From positions 1 through 50,203 of the IMG/VR virus record IMGVR_UViG_3300046170_000009: 50,203 nt of DNA, one strand, 5' to 3'. Every line of letters begins with the position of its first letter. Within the stretch, counting starts at the first letter, position 1. The position numbers and the translations under genes were made by a program. This document shows positions 7,305 to 14,955 of the stretch, piece after piece. This DNA comes from a virus. The notes below the pieces were generated by a model. The model had not been told where the DNA came from. It did no database searches and was given only the letters and a program-made list of their open reading frames with translations.

Positions 7305-9055
7305 AGAGCATAGTATTTGATATTGAGGCAGACAGTTTAGAGCCTACAAAGATTTGGTGTATTGCCGCAGTCGATCCTGACTCTGGTGAAACCAAAACCT
7401 TTGGGCCTACTGAGATTGTTAATGGCCTTGCGTTTCTTACGACTGCTGAGAAGCTGATAGGCCATAACATTATTGGCTATGATCTTCCTGCCATCAAGAA
7501 AATACACAACGTAGATCTAACAGAAGGGCGAGCAATTGTTGATACCCTTGTCTTGTCCCGTTTGTTTAATCCTACAAGAGAGGGTGGTCATAGCCTAGAG
7601 TCTTGGGGTTATCGCATTGGCCTACAGAAAATAGATCATACAGAGTTTGGAGAATACTCTCCAGAAATGTTGAACTATTGTAGGAATGATGCAGTTCTCA
7701 ACGCTAAGATGTTTAACAATCTTAAAACAGAGTCTCGTGGCTTTAGTCGGCAGTCTGTTGTTCTTGAACATGAGGCACTAAAGATTATTGCAGATCAAAG
7801 AGAACGTGGCTTTCTACTTGATGTCAGGTCTGCAACTTTACTTGAGGCTGAATTGACTGACCGCCTAAAAGAAGTAGAGCGTGAGGTTCAAAAATCTTTT
7901 AGGCCCAAGCAACTAAAGACTATCTTGTTGCCGCACTTCACCAAGACAGGTGCGCTTTCTAAGATGGGGCAGATAGAAGGCTCGCCAAAGAAAAGCAGGC
8001 TAACGCAAGAAGAGTATGAAGACATAGCCACTAAGCGTAAAGCTATTCGCATTGAAGAAGTACCCTTCAACTTGGGGTCACGAAAACAAATAGGCGAGTA
8101 TCTTATCGACTTTGGTTGGAAGCCAAAAAGATTTACGCCTACAGGTCAGCCTATTGTAGATGAGTCAACACTCAGCAAGATTAAAAATATTCCTGAAGCT
8201 ACACTGATTGCTGAGTATCTTCTACTTCAGAAACGAATAGCACAGGTTAAATCTTGGTTGAAGGCAACGCATGAAGATGATCGTGTGAGAGGCTTTGTAA
8301 ATCCTAATGGTACTATCACAGGACGTATGACACATAACAGCCCTAACATGGCACAGGTTCCAAATCTTTCTGCCCCTTACGGTAAAGAATGTAGATCCTG
8401 TTGGACAGTACCAGAAGGCTATAAGCTAGTAGGTATTGATGCCAGCGGTCTAGAGTTACGAATGCTTGCACACTATATGAAGGATGAGGACTTCAAAAAT
8501 GAAATACTCCACGGAGACATACACTCAGCTAACCAAAAGCTTGCAGGACTTGAATCAAGAAATCAGGCGAAAACATTTATCTATGCACTCTTGTACGGAG
8601 CAGGAGATGAGAAACTTGGTAGTGTGGTCGGAGGAAATAAGCGTGATGGTGCGAAACTTAGAAAGCGTTTCTTCGATAATCTCCCTGCATTTAAACATCT
8701 TAAAGACAGGGTTGGACGAGCGGCTTCAAAAGGTTTCCTCAAAGGACTAGATGGGCGTAAGTTATATGTTCGTTCTGAACACGCCGCACTGAACACACTG
8801 CTTCAAAGCGCAGGAGCTATCGTCATGAAGCAGGCGATGGTAAATCTTAATCAGCTAATCAGGCTCAATACATTAGACGCACACTTTGTCTGCAACGTAC
8901 ACGACGAATGGCAGTTAGAAGTAAAAGAATCTGTGGCTGATTCAACAGGACAACTGGGGGTTGATGCAATAAAGCAAGCGGGTGTAGGACTAGAATTATT
9001 TTGTCCTCTTGATGGTGAATACAAGCTAGGAGATAACTGGAGTGAAACACACTGA
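7301..9055 (+). CDS. polA: DNA polymerase, family A, with 3'-5' exonuclease
   Basis: Replicative polymerase. The exonuclease domain shows Asp7/Glu9 in 'VFDIEAD', 'HNIIGYDLPA' (Asp61) and 'YCRNDAVLN' (Asp130). The polymerase domain shows motif A 'DASGLELRMLAHYM' (380-393), motif B 'RNQAKTFIYALLYG' (420-433) and motif C 'HDEW' (534-537). In motif B, aligning with E. coli Pol I puts Tyr428 at position 762; Tyr or Phe there is associated with virulent phages. At 584 aa it is shorter than T7 polymerase (704 aa) and I see no obvious thioredoxin-binding insertion. Starts in an ATGA overlap. Confidence 0.95.
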   Translation: MKSIVFDIEADSLEPTKIWCIAAVDPDSGETKTFGPTEIVNGLAFLTTAEKLIGHNIIGYDLPAIKKIHNVDLTEGRAIVDTLVLSRLFNPTREGGHSLESWGYRIGLQKIDHTEFGEYSPEMLNYCRNDAVLNAKMFNNLKTESRGFSRQSVVLEHEALKIIADQRERGFLLDVRSATLLEAELTDRLKEVEREVQKSFRPKQLKTILLPHFTKTGALSKMGQIEGSPKKSRLTQEEYEDIATKRKAIRIEEVPFNLGSRKQIGEYLIDFGWKPKRFTPTGQPIVDESTLSKIKNIPEATLIAEYLLLQKRIAQVKSWLKATHEDDRVRGFVNPNGTITGRMTHNSPNMAQVPNLSAPYGKECRSCWTVPEGYKLVGIDASGLELRMLAHYMKDEDFKNEILHGDIHSANQKLAGLESRNQAKTFIYALLYGAGDEKLGSVVGGNKRDGAKLRKRFFDNLPAFKHLKDRVGRAASKGFLKGLDGRKLYVRSEHAALNTLLQSAGAIVMKQAMVNLNQLIRLNTLDAHFVCNVHDEWQLEVKESVADSTGQLGVDAIKQAGVGLELFCPLDGEYKLGDNWSETH

Positions 9056-9374
9056 TATGAAACAGCTTAATATTTTTGATGATCTAAGCCCACACAAACT
9101 GCATAGAAAAAATGATCCAAACACAAGTAAGGAAGCCGCTTATTCAACACCCTTAGCAAAAACTAGGGCGTTTGTTCTAGACCTAATTGAAGAGGCAGGA
9201 GCGCGGGGGATTACAATAAGAGATATGACAAAAAGGTTTCCTGAGATATCTCCTAGCTCTATAACATCTAGACCTAATGAGTTGGCAAAACTAGGACTTA
9301 TCTTTTATGCTGGGGATAAACGAGATGGGTCGAGAGTTATAAGACACCATAAATACAAGGAAAATAAAAAATGA
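9042..9374 (+). CDS. winged-helix DNA-binding protein, 110 aa
   Basis: The middle of the protein ('RAFVLDLIEEAGARGITIRD' onwards, then 'SSITSRPNELAKLGLI' and a beta wing with 'RDGSRVIRHHKY') has the layout of a winged helix: helix, recognition helix with SRxxEL, hairpin. Similar small proteins occur in phage replication modules. GTG 9042 is chosen because AGGAG sits at 9029-9033; the ATG at 9057 lacks a site at proper distance. Overlaps the polymerase end by 14 nt. Target unknown. Confidence 0.7.
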   Translation: MKHTDMKQLNIFDDLSPHKLHRKNDPNTSKEAAYSTPLAKTRAFVLDLIEEAGARGITIRDMTKRFPEISPSSITSRPNELAKLGLIFYAGDKRDGSRVIRHHKYKENKK

Positions 9375-9655
9375 AAGTACAGCACGAACCAAATAGGATC
9401 GGTGACTTAGCAGAACACTATGCCGTTACATGGTTATGGGACAATGGTTATCATGTATTTAAAAACTGTGGATGCACAGGGCCAGTGGATATTGTTGCTC
9501 TAAACCCAGAGGGTAAGGTCACTTTGATAGATGTTAAGTCTTATAAAGACGGCAGGCTCTCTGCAAAAACTCCACTTCAAAAAGAACTTGGTGTGCAGTA
9601 CCTACACTACAATTCAAAGACACGTAAGTGTCGATTCGTAAGGCATAGAAAATGA
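9371..9655 (+). CDS. PD-(D/E)XK nuclease / archaeal Hjc-like resolvase fold, 94 aa
   Basis: 'NRIGDLAEHYAVTWLWDNGY' supplies the N-terminal acidic residue, then 'GPVDIVAL' (Asp) and 'TLIDVKSYK' (D-x-K) form the catalytic core of the PD-(D/E)XK superfamily. The small size fits Holliday junction resolvase-like or restriction-like nucleases. It overlaps both neighbours by 4 nt, in a run of nucleases following the polymerase, so a role in recombination or host DNA breakdown is likely. Exact substrate cannot be told. Confidence 0.75.
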   Translation: MKVQHEPNRIGDLAEHYAVTWLWDNGYHVFKNCGCTGPVDIVALNPEGKVTLIDVKSYKDGRLSAKTPLQKELGVQYLHYNSKTRKCRFVRHRK

Positions 9656-10524
9656 AACTTGACACATTAGTTGACGATATATATGGACAGCTTGGTAAGT
9701 TATTTGAAGGCAAAGCATTTAATTTATCAGATGAAGATCTGGACATGACCGCATCACGTATCAAAGATTCCCTTCTGGCTTGGGCTAGACCATCAGAAAG
9801 AAACTCAGAGTTCTCTCTGCGTATGTCTAATGTTGGTCGGCCTGCCAGACAGCTTTGGTATGAGCAGAATATACCCACAGAAAGCACAACGCCTCATCCA
9901 TCTTTACAGATAAAGTTTCTTTATGGTCACATCCTAGAAGAAATTCTTTTGATGCTTGTTCGTGCCGCAGGACACAATGTCACTGACGAGCAAAAAGAAA
10001 TTACAGTCAAAGGTATTAAAGGCCACATTGATTGTAAGATTGATGGTGAAGTGGTTGATGTAAAGACTGCATCTAAGTTTGCATTCAATAAATTCCGTGA
10101 GGGTCGCCTAGCTGAAGACGATCCTTTCGGATACATGTCACAGCTTGCAGGCTATGAGGAGGCTGAGAAGTCTTCTGAGGGAGGCTTCCTTGTTATTAAC
10201 AAAGAGAGTGGGGAGCTATGTCTTTATCGCCCAGAAGAGCTTGACAAGCCTGCTATTGACCAACAAATACAAACTGTAAAGAAAGCCTTGAAGTTGGCTA
10301 CGCCTCCACCACGGTGCTATGAGTCTGTGCCAGAAGGCAAGAAAGGTAATATGAAAATACATCGCAACTGTAATTACTGTGCTTATAAGTTTGAATGCTA
10401 CAAAGATGCTAACAATGGTACAGGGCTTAGAGTTTTTAAATATTCTAATGGGCCGACGTACCTGACCCACGTAGAAGTTGCGCCAAGAGTTGAGGAGGTG
10501 TTTAATGAATCGACGCCTTTCTAA
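9652..10524 (+). CDS. RecB-family PD-(D/E)XK exonuclease with Cys cluster, 290 aa
   Basis: 'YGHILEEILLML' gives the N-terminal His/Glu, 'GHIDCKIDGEVVDVKTASKF' provides the D and the D-x-K catalytic motif, and 'GYMSQLAGYEEA' is the conserved QLxxY helix. C-terminal Cys residues ('CNYCAYKFECYKD', with Cys315-like position upstream) resemble the Fe-S cluster of AddB/Cas4-type nucleases. Probable dsDNA exonuclease in recombination-dependent replication or degradation of host DNA. Secure frame; function by motif. Confidence 0.85.
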   Translation: MKLDTLVDDIYGQLGKLFEGKAFNLSDEDLDMTASRIKDSLLAWARPSERNSEFSLRMSNVGRPARQLWYEQNIPTESTTPHPSLQIKFLYGHILEEILLMLVRAAGHNVTDEQKEITVKGIKGHIDCKIDGEVVDVKTASKFAFNKFREGRLAEDDPFGYMSQLAGYEEAEKSSEGGFLVINKESGELCLYRPEELDKPAIDQQIQTVKKALKLATPPPRCYESVPEGKKGNMKIHRNCNYCAYKFECYKDANNGTGLRVFKYSNGPTYLTHVEVAPRVEEVFNESTPF

Positions 10525-10774
10525 AAAAATAAATCAAAAAACAATTGACATCTTTCTTGAATGGCTCAGTAGTGTTATATCGGAAGAGCAAGCCTCTCAG
10601 ATTGTACGCAAGAACTACAAAGAATATGTTCCTGAGAATGCTTATTACTGGAGCAAACACACCATTTTAAATTCTGTGTTTTCGCCACGTTGGGTTAAGC
10701 GTAAATTAAAAAGAAAGCTTAGACAAAACCCACAGAAAAAGCTAGACAGTTACTGCATGAATGACTTAAAATGA
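10505..10774 (+). CDS. hypothetical basic protein, 89 aa
   Basis: Not recognised. ATG 10505 follows GAGGAGGTG, so this start is preferred over the in-frame ATG at 10478 inside the nuclease gene. The C-terminal third is very rich in Lys/Arg (WVKRKLKRKLRQNPQKK), suggesting nucleic-acid binding. Overlaps both neighbours slightly. Confidence 0.7.
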   Translation: MNRRLSKKINQKTIDIFLEWLSSVISEEQASQIVRKNYKEYVPENAYYWSKHTILNSVFSPRWVKRKLKRKLRQNPQKKLDSYCMNDLK

Positions 10775-10911
10775 AAGTACTAACAATAGAGGCGTTAATT
10801 TTTTTCTGCGCCAAGCAGTTAGCAGACGAAGAAACAATAGATGATGATCTCTTGTTTGAGTTGTATACTGTATTACATTTACATTTTGAAGGGATACCAA
10901 CATTACATTGA
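10771..10911 (+). CDS. hypothetical protein, 46 aa
   Basis: A short gene read directly from the sequence: ATGA overlap with the upstream stop at 10771 and TTGA overlap with the endonuclease start at 10908. Helical, acidic in the middle (DEETIDDD). It fills the only gap in the nuclease cluster, which supports it; no known function. Confidence 0.6.
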   Translation: MKVLTIEALIFFCAKQLADEETIDDDLLFELYTVLHLHFEGIPTLH

Positions 10912-11387
10912 AACCAAAAATAAAAAAAGGGTATAGGAAGGCGCGTGTCAAACGGCCTGTCGATAAAGCACCTGTTCGTGGATATGATTCTAATTGGGAG
11001 TATGAGCTACACTCAGGCATCCTCAATGATTGGAAGATTCATTCTGAAAAGGCAGAATATATTGTCGAGCATACCTATCATCCAGACTTCATCCGCATAG
11101 TAGATGGCAAGAAAATATATCTTGAAGCTAAAGGTCGATTCTGGGATCATCAAGAATATAATAAGTATGTGTGGATCGCTAAAGCTTTACCAGAAGATAT
11201 AGAGCTAGTGTTTTTATTTGCAGATCCCAATGCTCCTATGCCACAAGCAAAGCGCCGTAAGGATGGCACAAGACGTAACCATTCTGAGTGGGCTTCTTCT
11301 AAAGGTTTTAGATGGTTTTCTGAAGATAGTATTCCAGAAAGCTGGATAGATGTTTCAAAGAGGGAGATCATGGGTGATGATGAATGA
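10908..11387 (+). CDS. endonuclease I-like Holliday junction resolvase (T7 gp3 family)
   Basis: The core 'YDSNWEYELHSGILNDW' supplies a catalytic Glu, and 'YHPDFIRIVDGKKIYLEAKG' the D and E-x-K of the T7 endonuclease I active site. In T7 this enzyme resolves branched DNA before packaging and helps digest host DNA. Length 159 aa matches the family (149 aa in T7). It starts with TTG at 10908 in an overlap with the upstream stop; no better in-frame start exists upstream of the conserved region. Confidence 0.88.
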   Translation: MKPKIKKGYRKARVKRPVDKAPVRGYDSNWEYELHSGILNDWKIHSEKAEYIVEHTYHPDFIRIVDGKKIYLEAKGRFWDHQEYNKYVWIAKALPEDIELVFLFADPNAPMPQAKRRKDGTRRNHSEWASSKGFRWFSEDSIPESWIDVSKREIMGDDE

Positions 11388-11535
11388 TCGAAAGCAAGAG
11401 CGCCTAGAAAAATTTAGTCGTCACAAAAGAAAAAAATACGAAGAAAAAGTAGACGGCAAATATAAACCAATAAAGAAAAGAAATAAATATAAACTAAATG
11501 TAAATGACTTGAATGATGTGCAAGAGTTAGAATGA
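11377..11535 (+). CDS. hypothetical Lys-rich protein, about 52 aa
   Basis: Not recognised. Overlaps the endonuclease end; possible starts are GTG 11374, ATG 11377 or ATG 11380, all behind a GGGAGA site. The product is strongly basic (RKQERLEKFSRHKRKKYEEK), likely nucleic-acid binding or a helical adaptor. It ends in an overlap with the DUF1289 gene. Confidence 0.6.
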   Translation: MMNDRKQERLEKFSRHKRKKYEEKVDGKYKPIKKRNKYKLNVNDLNDVQELE

Positions 11536-11711
11536 AATCGCCTTGCACAAAAGTATGTACACTTAGGGATGGGGTGTGCATTGGATGTGGAAGGAGCCTA
11601 AACGAAATAACAAACTGGTCAAAATATACCACCAAAGAAAGGAGTAATATCATTGGACGCCTATCAAGAATACATACACAAAAGTCGTTACGCACGATAC
11701 CTTCCAAGTGA
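11532..11711 (+). CDS. DUF1289 small zinc-binding-like protein, 59 aa
   Basis: Read directly; the gene overlaps its neighbours on both sides. 'SPCTKVCTLRDGVCIGCGRS' followed by 'LNEITNWSKYTTKERSNII' is the DUF1289 signature: four Cys, then E..W..m...er. DUF1289 proteins are common in bacteria, usually 50-80 aa, function unknown. The final 59 nt lie inside the ribonucleotide reductase gene in another frame, so its tail past about residue 41 may be non-conserved. ATG 11532 overlaps the previous stop codon. Confidence 0.8.
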   Translation: MKSPCTKVCTLRDGVCIGCGRSLNEITNWSKYTTKERSNIIGRLSRIHTQKSLRTIPSK

Positions 11712-13512
11712 GGAGCGTAGAGAAACATGGAAAGAAACAATAACGCGCTACATTAAATATTGGGGAGATAAACTCAATGATGATGAGCGTGTAGAAATAT
11801 TTAAAGCTATCCACGATCTTGAGGTCATGCCGTCTATGAGGGCTTTGATGACCGCTGGTGAAGCATTAGATCGTGATAACATGGCAGGATTTAATTGTAG
11901 TTATCTTGCTATCGACAGCCCGCGTTGCTTTGATGAAATGATGTATGTTCTTATGTGCGGTACAGGTGTTGGTTATAGCGTAGAAGAACAATACGTTTCT
12001 AAACTTCCAGAGATCGCAGAGGATTTTCATGCAACAGATACAGTCATACACGTACCGGATTCAAAAGTTGGATGGGCGAAATCGTTTAGGGAATTGGTAT
12101 CGTTGTTATATTCAGGTCAAATACCAGAATGGGACACAACTAGAGTTCGACCTGCGGGTTCCTCGCTCAAAACTTTTGGAGGTAGAGCAAGCGGCCCAGA
12201 ACCTCTTATCGACCTCTTCAAATTTACAGTTAGATTATTTACGGGAGCGGCTGGACGAAAGCTTACGTCCCTTGAATGCCACGATCTTTGCTGTAAGATT
12301 GCTCAAATCGTCGTCGTCGGAGGAGTCAGACGATCAGCTTTAATTAGTTTATCTGATTTATCAGACGATGCACTACGACAAGCAAAGCATGGAGCATGGT
12401 ATAATACTGAGGCACAGCGTGGCCTTGCAAATAACAGTGCTTGTTATAATAGCAAGCCTTCTTTTGAATTATTTTTAGATGAATGGAGAAGTCTTTATGA
12501 ATCAAAAAGTGGAGAACGAGGAATCTTCAGTAGAGCCGCAAGTCAAAAACAAGCTTCAAGAAATGGTAGAAGAGATAGTGAAAGAGATTTCGGTACGAAT
12601 CCCTGTTCCGAAATTATATTACGAAAATCCCAAACTTGCAACCTTTCAGAAGTTGTCGTCAGACCGGAAGATACGGCTAGATCTCTTGGGAGAAAAGTAC
12701 GTCTTGCAACTATCTTGGGTACTCTCCAAGCTACCCTCACGGACTTCCGATACCTCAGAGGAATCTGGAAAGCCAACACCCAAGAAGAGGCGCTCTTAGG
12801 AGTAAGCCTTACAGGTATTCTTGACAATCCTTTGCTTACTCTTGAGAACAAAGATCTTGATGGACTGCTTGAAAACTTACGTGACATAGCTATTGAAACA
12901 AATAAAGAGTGGGCAGAACGCTTAGGTATTTCTCAGAGTACAGCCATTACCTGTGTTAAGCCCAGCGGCACAGTCTCTCAGTTAGTTGATTCTGCATCAG
13001 GCATCCACGGACGCTATGCACCATATTATATTCGTCGTGTTAGAGCAGACATGCGTGACCCCCTGTGTGCTGTCTTAGAAGACGCTGGAGTGCCTTGTGA
13101 GAAGGATAGTTTTTCACCCAGTACTAAGGTATTCTCCTTCCCTAAGAAGGCTCCAGAGAGCGCTGTGTTTGCCTCAGAGCAGACAGGGATGGAACAGTTA
13201 GAGTTGTGGGCTAAGTACCAGAAGCATTGGTGTGAACACAAGCCTAGCATCACTGTATATTATCGTGACTCAGAGTTTTTGGAGATCGGTAATTGGGTAT
13301 ACAACAACTTTGATGATATATCAGGTATATCTTTTTTACCGTATGACGAACACAGCTATGCTCAAGCACCATATGAGCAAATAACAGAAGAGCAATACAA
13401 TGAAATGGTTGAAGGATTTCCAACAGAGTTTGATTGGAATCTTAATGAGGCTGATGATTTTACTGAAGGAGCCCAAACACTAGCCTGTGTTGGTGGGGCT
13501 TGCGAACTCTGA
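11653..13512 (+). CDS. nrdJ: ribonucleoside-triphosphate reductase, class II (adenosylcobalamin-dependent), monomeric type
   Basis: Makes deoxynucleotides for phage replication using a B12-generated thiyl radical. Visible residues: Cys82 in 'GFNCSYLAI', 'NPCSEI' with Asn316-Cys318-Glu320, 'KPSGTVSQLVDSASGIHGRY', and the C-terminal redox pair Cys612/Cys617 in 'CVGGACEL'. No N-terminal ATP cone and no second subunit nearby. At 619 aa it is shorter than the Lactobacillus enzyme (739 aa), as in other marine phage forms. TTG start at 11653 follows AAAGGAG; homology begins at once with 'YQEYIHKSRYARYLP', so little can be missing. Confidence 0.95.
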   Translation: MDAYQEYIHKSRYARYLPSEERRETWKETITRYIKYWGDKLNDDERVEIFKAIHDLEVMPSMRALMTAGEALDRDNMAGFNCSYLAIDSPRCFDEMMYVLMCGTGVGYSVEEQYVSKLPEIAEDFHATDTVIHVPDSKVGWAKSFRELVSLLYSGQIPEWDTTRVRPAGSSLKTFGGRASGPEPLIDLFKFTVRLFTGAAGRKLTSLECHDLCCKIAQIVVVGGVRRSALISLSDLSDDALRQAKHGAWYNTEAQRGLANNSACYNSKPSFELFLDEWRSLYESKSGERGIFSRAASQKQASRNGRRDSERDFGTNPCSEIILRKSQTCNLSEVVVRPEDTARSLGRKVRLATILGTLQATLTDFRYLRGIWKANTQEEALLGVSLTGILDNPLLTLENKDLDGLLENLRDIAIETNKEWAERLGISQSTAITCVKPSGTVSQLVDSASGIHGRYAPYYIRRVRADMRDPLCAVLEDAGVPCEKDSFSPSTKVFSFPKKAPESAVFASEQTGMEQLELWAKYQKHWCEHKPSITVYYRDSEFLEIGNWVYNNFDDISGISFLPYDEHSYAQAPYEQITEEQYNEMVEGFPTEFDWNLNEADDFTEGAQTLACVGGACEL

Positions 13513-13739
13513 TGCCGTTAAAAGATGCAACAATAATAGGCTTCCGTGTACTAGTAGATTCAGAAGGCTTGATAATGACTGAGCAAACTGAATTACCGGA
13601 TGAACATATACCAAAAGCCTTCAAGGAAGAAGAAGCTCAAGTATTAATTCGTGCGGCTATTAGATCCTTTAAAGAAATTACGGGGGATATACACGTTAAA
13701 TTAGAGTCAGAGCTAGATGCTATTAACAGGGTTTGCTGA
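13512..13739 (+). CDS. hypothetical protein, 75 aa, last gene of the rightward unit
   Basis: ATG 13512 overlaps the reductase stop (TGATG). Not recognised; mixed strands and helices with a central acidic stretch. It is the final plus-strand gene before the convergent late operon, and its last 17 nt overlap the end of the opposite gene. No terminator is visible after it. Confidence 0.7.
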   Translation: MPLKDATIIGFRVLVDSEGLIMTEQTELPDEHIPKAFKEEEAQVLIRAAIRSFKEITGDIHVKLESELDAINRVC

Positions 13740-14019
13740 CATCCATTGCAGATGTAATTAAACCGCCTGTATTAGCCCTGTGGCGAGCAGTTTTCTTTGC
13801 AATCTTTTTAGGTTGCTTTGAAAATTGCTTGCCTTTTTTTGTGTCTTCTCTTTTCTTTGCGGAAGTAGCCGCATACTCCGCTGAAGATAAAGAATCTCTA
13901 GCACTCTTAGGAAGATAGCGTTCTCCTGTAGCCTTTGACCCCTGTGTTGAAGGCTTACCAGACTTAGTACCCCAATCTTCTTTTGTCCAATCAGCTAAAG
14001 ACTTTTGAGATTTTTTCAT
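13723..14019 (-). CDS. DUF5872-like small basic protein, 98 aa
   Basis: The motif 'WTKEDWGTKSGKPSTQG' followed by 'KATGERYLPKSARDSLSS' and 'EYAATSAKKR' is a frequent signature in marine phages and some bacteria, which I recall as DUF5872. The product is Lys/Ser-rich, probably nucleic-acid binding; no function is established. Last gene of the long leftward late unit; overlaps the upstream gene by 4 nt and the convergent plus-strand gene by 17 nt. Confidence 0.75.
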   Translation of the reverse strand: MKKSQKSLADWTKEDWGTKSGKPSTQGSKATGERYLPKSARDSLSSAEYAATSAKKREDTKKGKQFSKQPKKIAKKTARHRANTGGLITSAMDVSKPC

Positions 14020-14243
14020 TTATAACCGCCGCCTTTTTCTTTGTATTGTTTAGCAAGCATCTGTGCTTTACGTGCAGACCACTGCCCCGGCTTACCCCCT
14101 TTGCTACCCGCTTTAATCTTTTCAAATAAGCGTTTACGCATTGTCGGCTTAGTGTAGTTACCTGCTTCGTTAACTTTACTTTTCTTTTTTGCTTTGCCGC
14201 CCTTTTTAAAAGGGTCACGATCTAAATCAAAAATACTTTGCAT
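14016..14243 (-). CDS. DUF6321-like small basic protein, 75 aa
   Basis: 'VNEAGNYTKPTMRKRLFEKI' and 'GKPGQWSARKAQMLAKQYK' are the usual DUF6321 pattern, seen in many marine phages. Highly basic with Gly-rich ends. ATG at 14243 overlaps the upstream stop (TAATG). The same class of motif recurs at the end of the LysM virion protein nearby, so both may share a DNA- or capsid-associated role; that is inference. Confidence 0.78.
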   Translation of the reverse strand: MQSIFDLDRDPFKKGGKAKKKSKVNEAGNYTKPTMRKRLFEKIKAGSKGGKPGQWSARKAQMLAKQYKEKGGGYK

Positions 14244-14620
14244 TAGCCATGTTCCATATCTGATATAGACTTATAAGAAACTTTACCACCTTTAGCTCTA
14301 GCTGTACGATCAAAGTCTCCGCGAGAGAGGTTAGGATTAGCTGACGAAAGCCTTTCTAGATCTTGGACAGCCGCACCCCTTATCATTTTTTGTTCTGCTA
14401 AAGCTGGATTACTTTGCCCTTTGTTTGAGTTAGGGTTGGGCGGTTGATTAGCCGCGTTCTGTGCGGCAGTAACAGCGTGTTGTGGTATTGTTTTTCCTGT
14501 AATAGCCTTGGTTGCTACATTAGCGGCTCCATAAACCATGCCTGCTGGAGAGCGTTGTATAGCCGCTCCAATAAGCCCAGACATTGGGTTAGTAAATATA
14601 TTTACAAGTTGCTTACTCAT
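14243..14620 (-). CDS. hypothetical protein, 125 aa
   Basis: Not recognised. GGGAG lies 7 nt before the ATG at 14620. The N-terminal half has a weakly hydrophobic Ala/Gly stretch; a Pro/Asn/Gln-rich linker lies near residue 60; the C-terminus carries 'ARAKGGKVSYKS', a Gly-Gly-Lys motif found in several late proteins of this phage. Located among virion-associated genes, so possibly a minor virion protein. Confidence 0.65.
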   Translation of the reverse strand: MSKQLVNIFTNPMSGLIGAAIQRSPAGMVYGAANVATKAITGKTIPQHAVTAAQNAANQPPNPNSNKGQSNPALAEQKMIRGAAVQDLERLSSANPNLSRGDFDRTARAKGGKVSYKSISDMEHG

Positions 14621-14621
14621 T

Positions 14622-14888
14622 TTAATCTCCCGGTGGAAAGCCTAACATCTTCTCATTTGAAATTATCCAAGCCTTTGGGATTGCCAGTTCTGCATCACCC
14701 TGTACAGGCTTACCATCTTCTAAAAGCATATGAGGACATATAATTATTATGTCATCGTCTTCGTGTATTACTATTCCGCATGAAACTGCTATGGCGGTTG
14801 TGATTTGTTTTAGTTCGCTAATGTCTCTCCAGCCTGTGTTAGCACCTCCAGAGGCATCGTGCCATACAACTTTGTGTATCGTTACCAC
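14622..14888 (-). CDS. hypothetical protein, 88 aa
   Basis: Not recognised by family, though the pattern ('VVWHDASGGANTGWRDI', 'GIVIHEDDDIIIICPHML') looks like small phage proteins found beside structural genes. Starts with GTG at 14888, just inside the restored end of the LysM protein (see that entry). Short beta-rich protein. 1 nt gap to the next gene. Confidence 0.65.
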   Translation of the reverse strand: MVTIHKVVWHDASGGANTGWRDISELKQITTAIAVSCGIVIHEDDDIIIICPHMLLEDGKPVQGDAELAIPKAWIISNEKMLGFPPGD

Positions 14889-14955
14889 TTGACCTTATCA
14901 GCCCAGTAAGCCGCTGACATATTGCCACGCTTGATGTTCTTTCTGTGACGGGCCT
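14882..14955 (-). other. out-of-frame true C-terminus of the LysM virion protein
   Basis: Read one base out of frame, this stretch encodes 'ARHRKNIKRG' followed by 'NMSAAYWADKVKW' and TAA. That ending, preceded by 'KRKSFK', is a recurrent signature of marine phage proteins, so the genuine gene probably ended here. A single extra G in the GG at 14954-14955 explains the difference. Confidence 0.7.

Noticed and set aside
11414-11740. Minus-strand 108-codon frame over the DUF1289/reductase start
   Set aside because: Antisense to three well-supported genes and no translation signal.
12029-12799. Plus-strand frames at 12029-12343 and 12479-12799 inside the reductase
   Set aside because: Shadow frames; the reductase frame carries the catalytic residues and is unbroken here.
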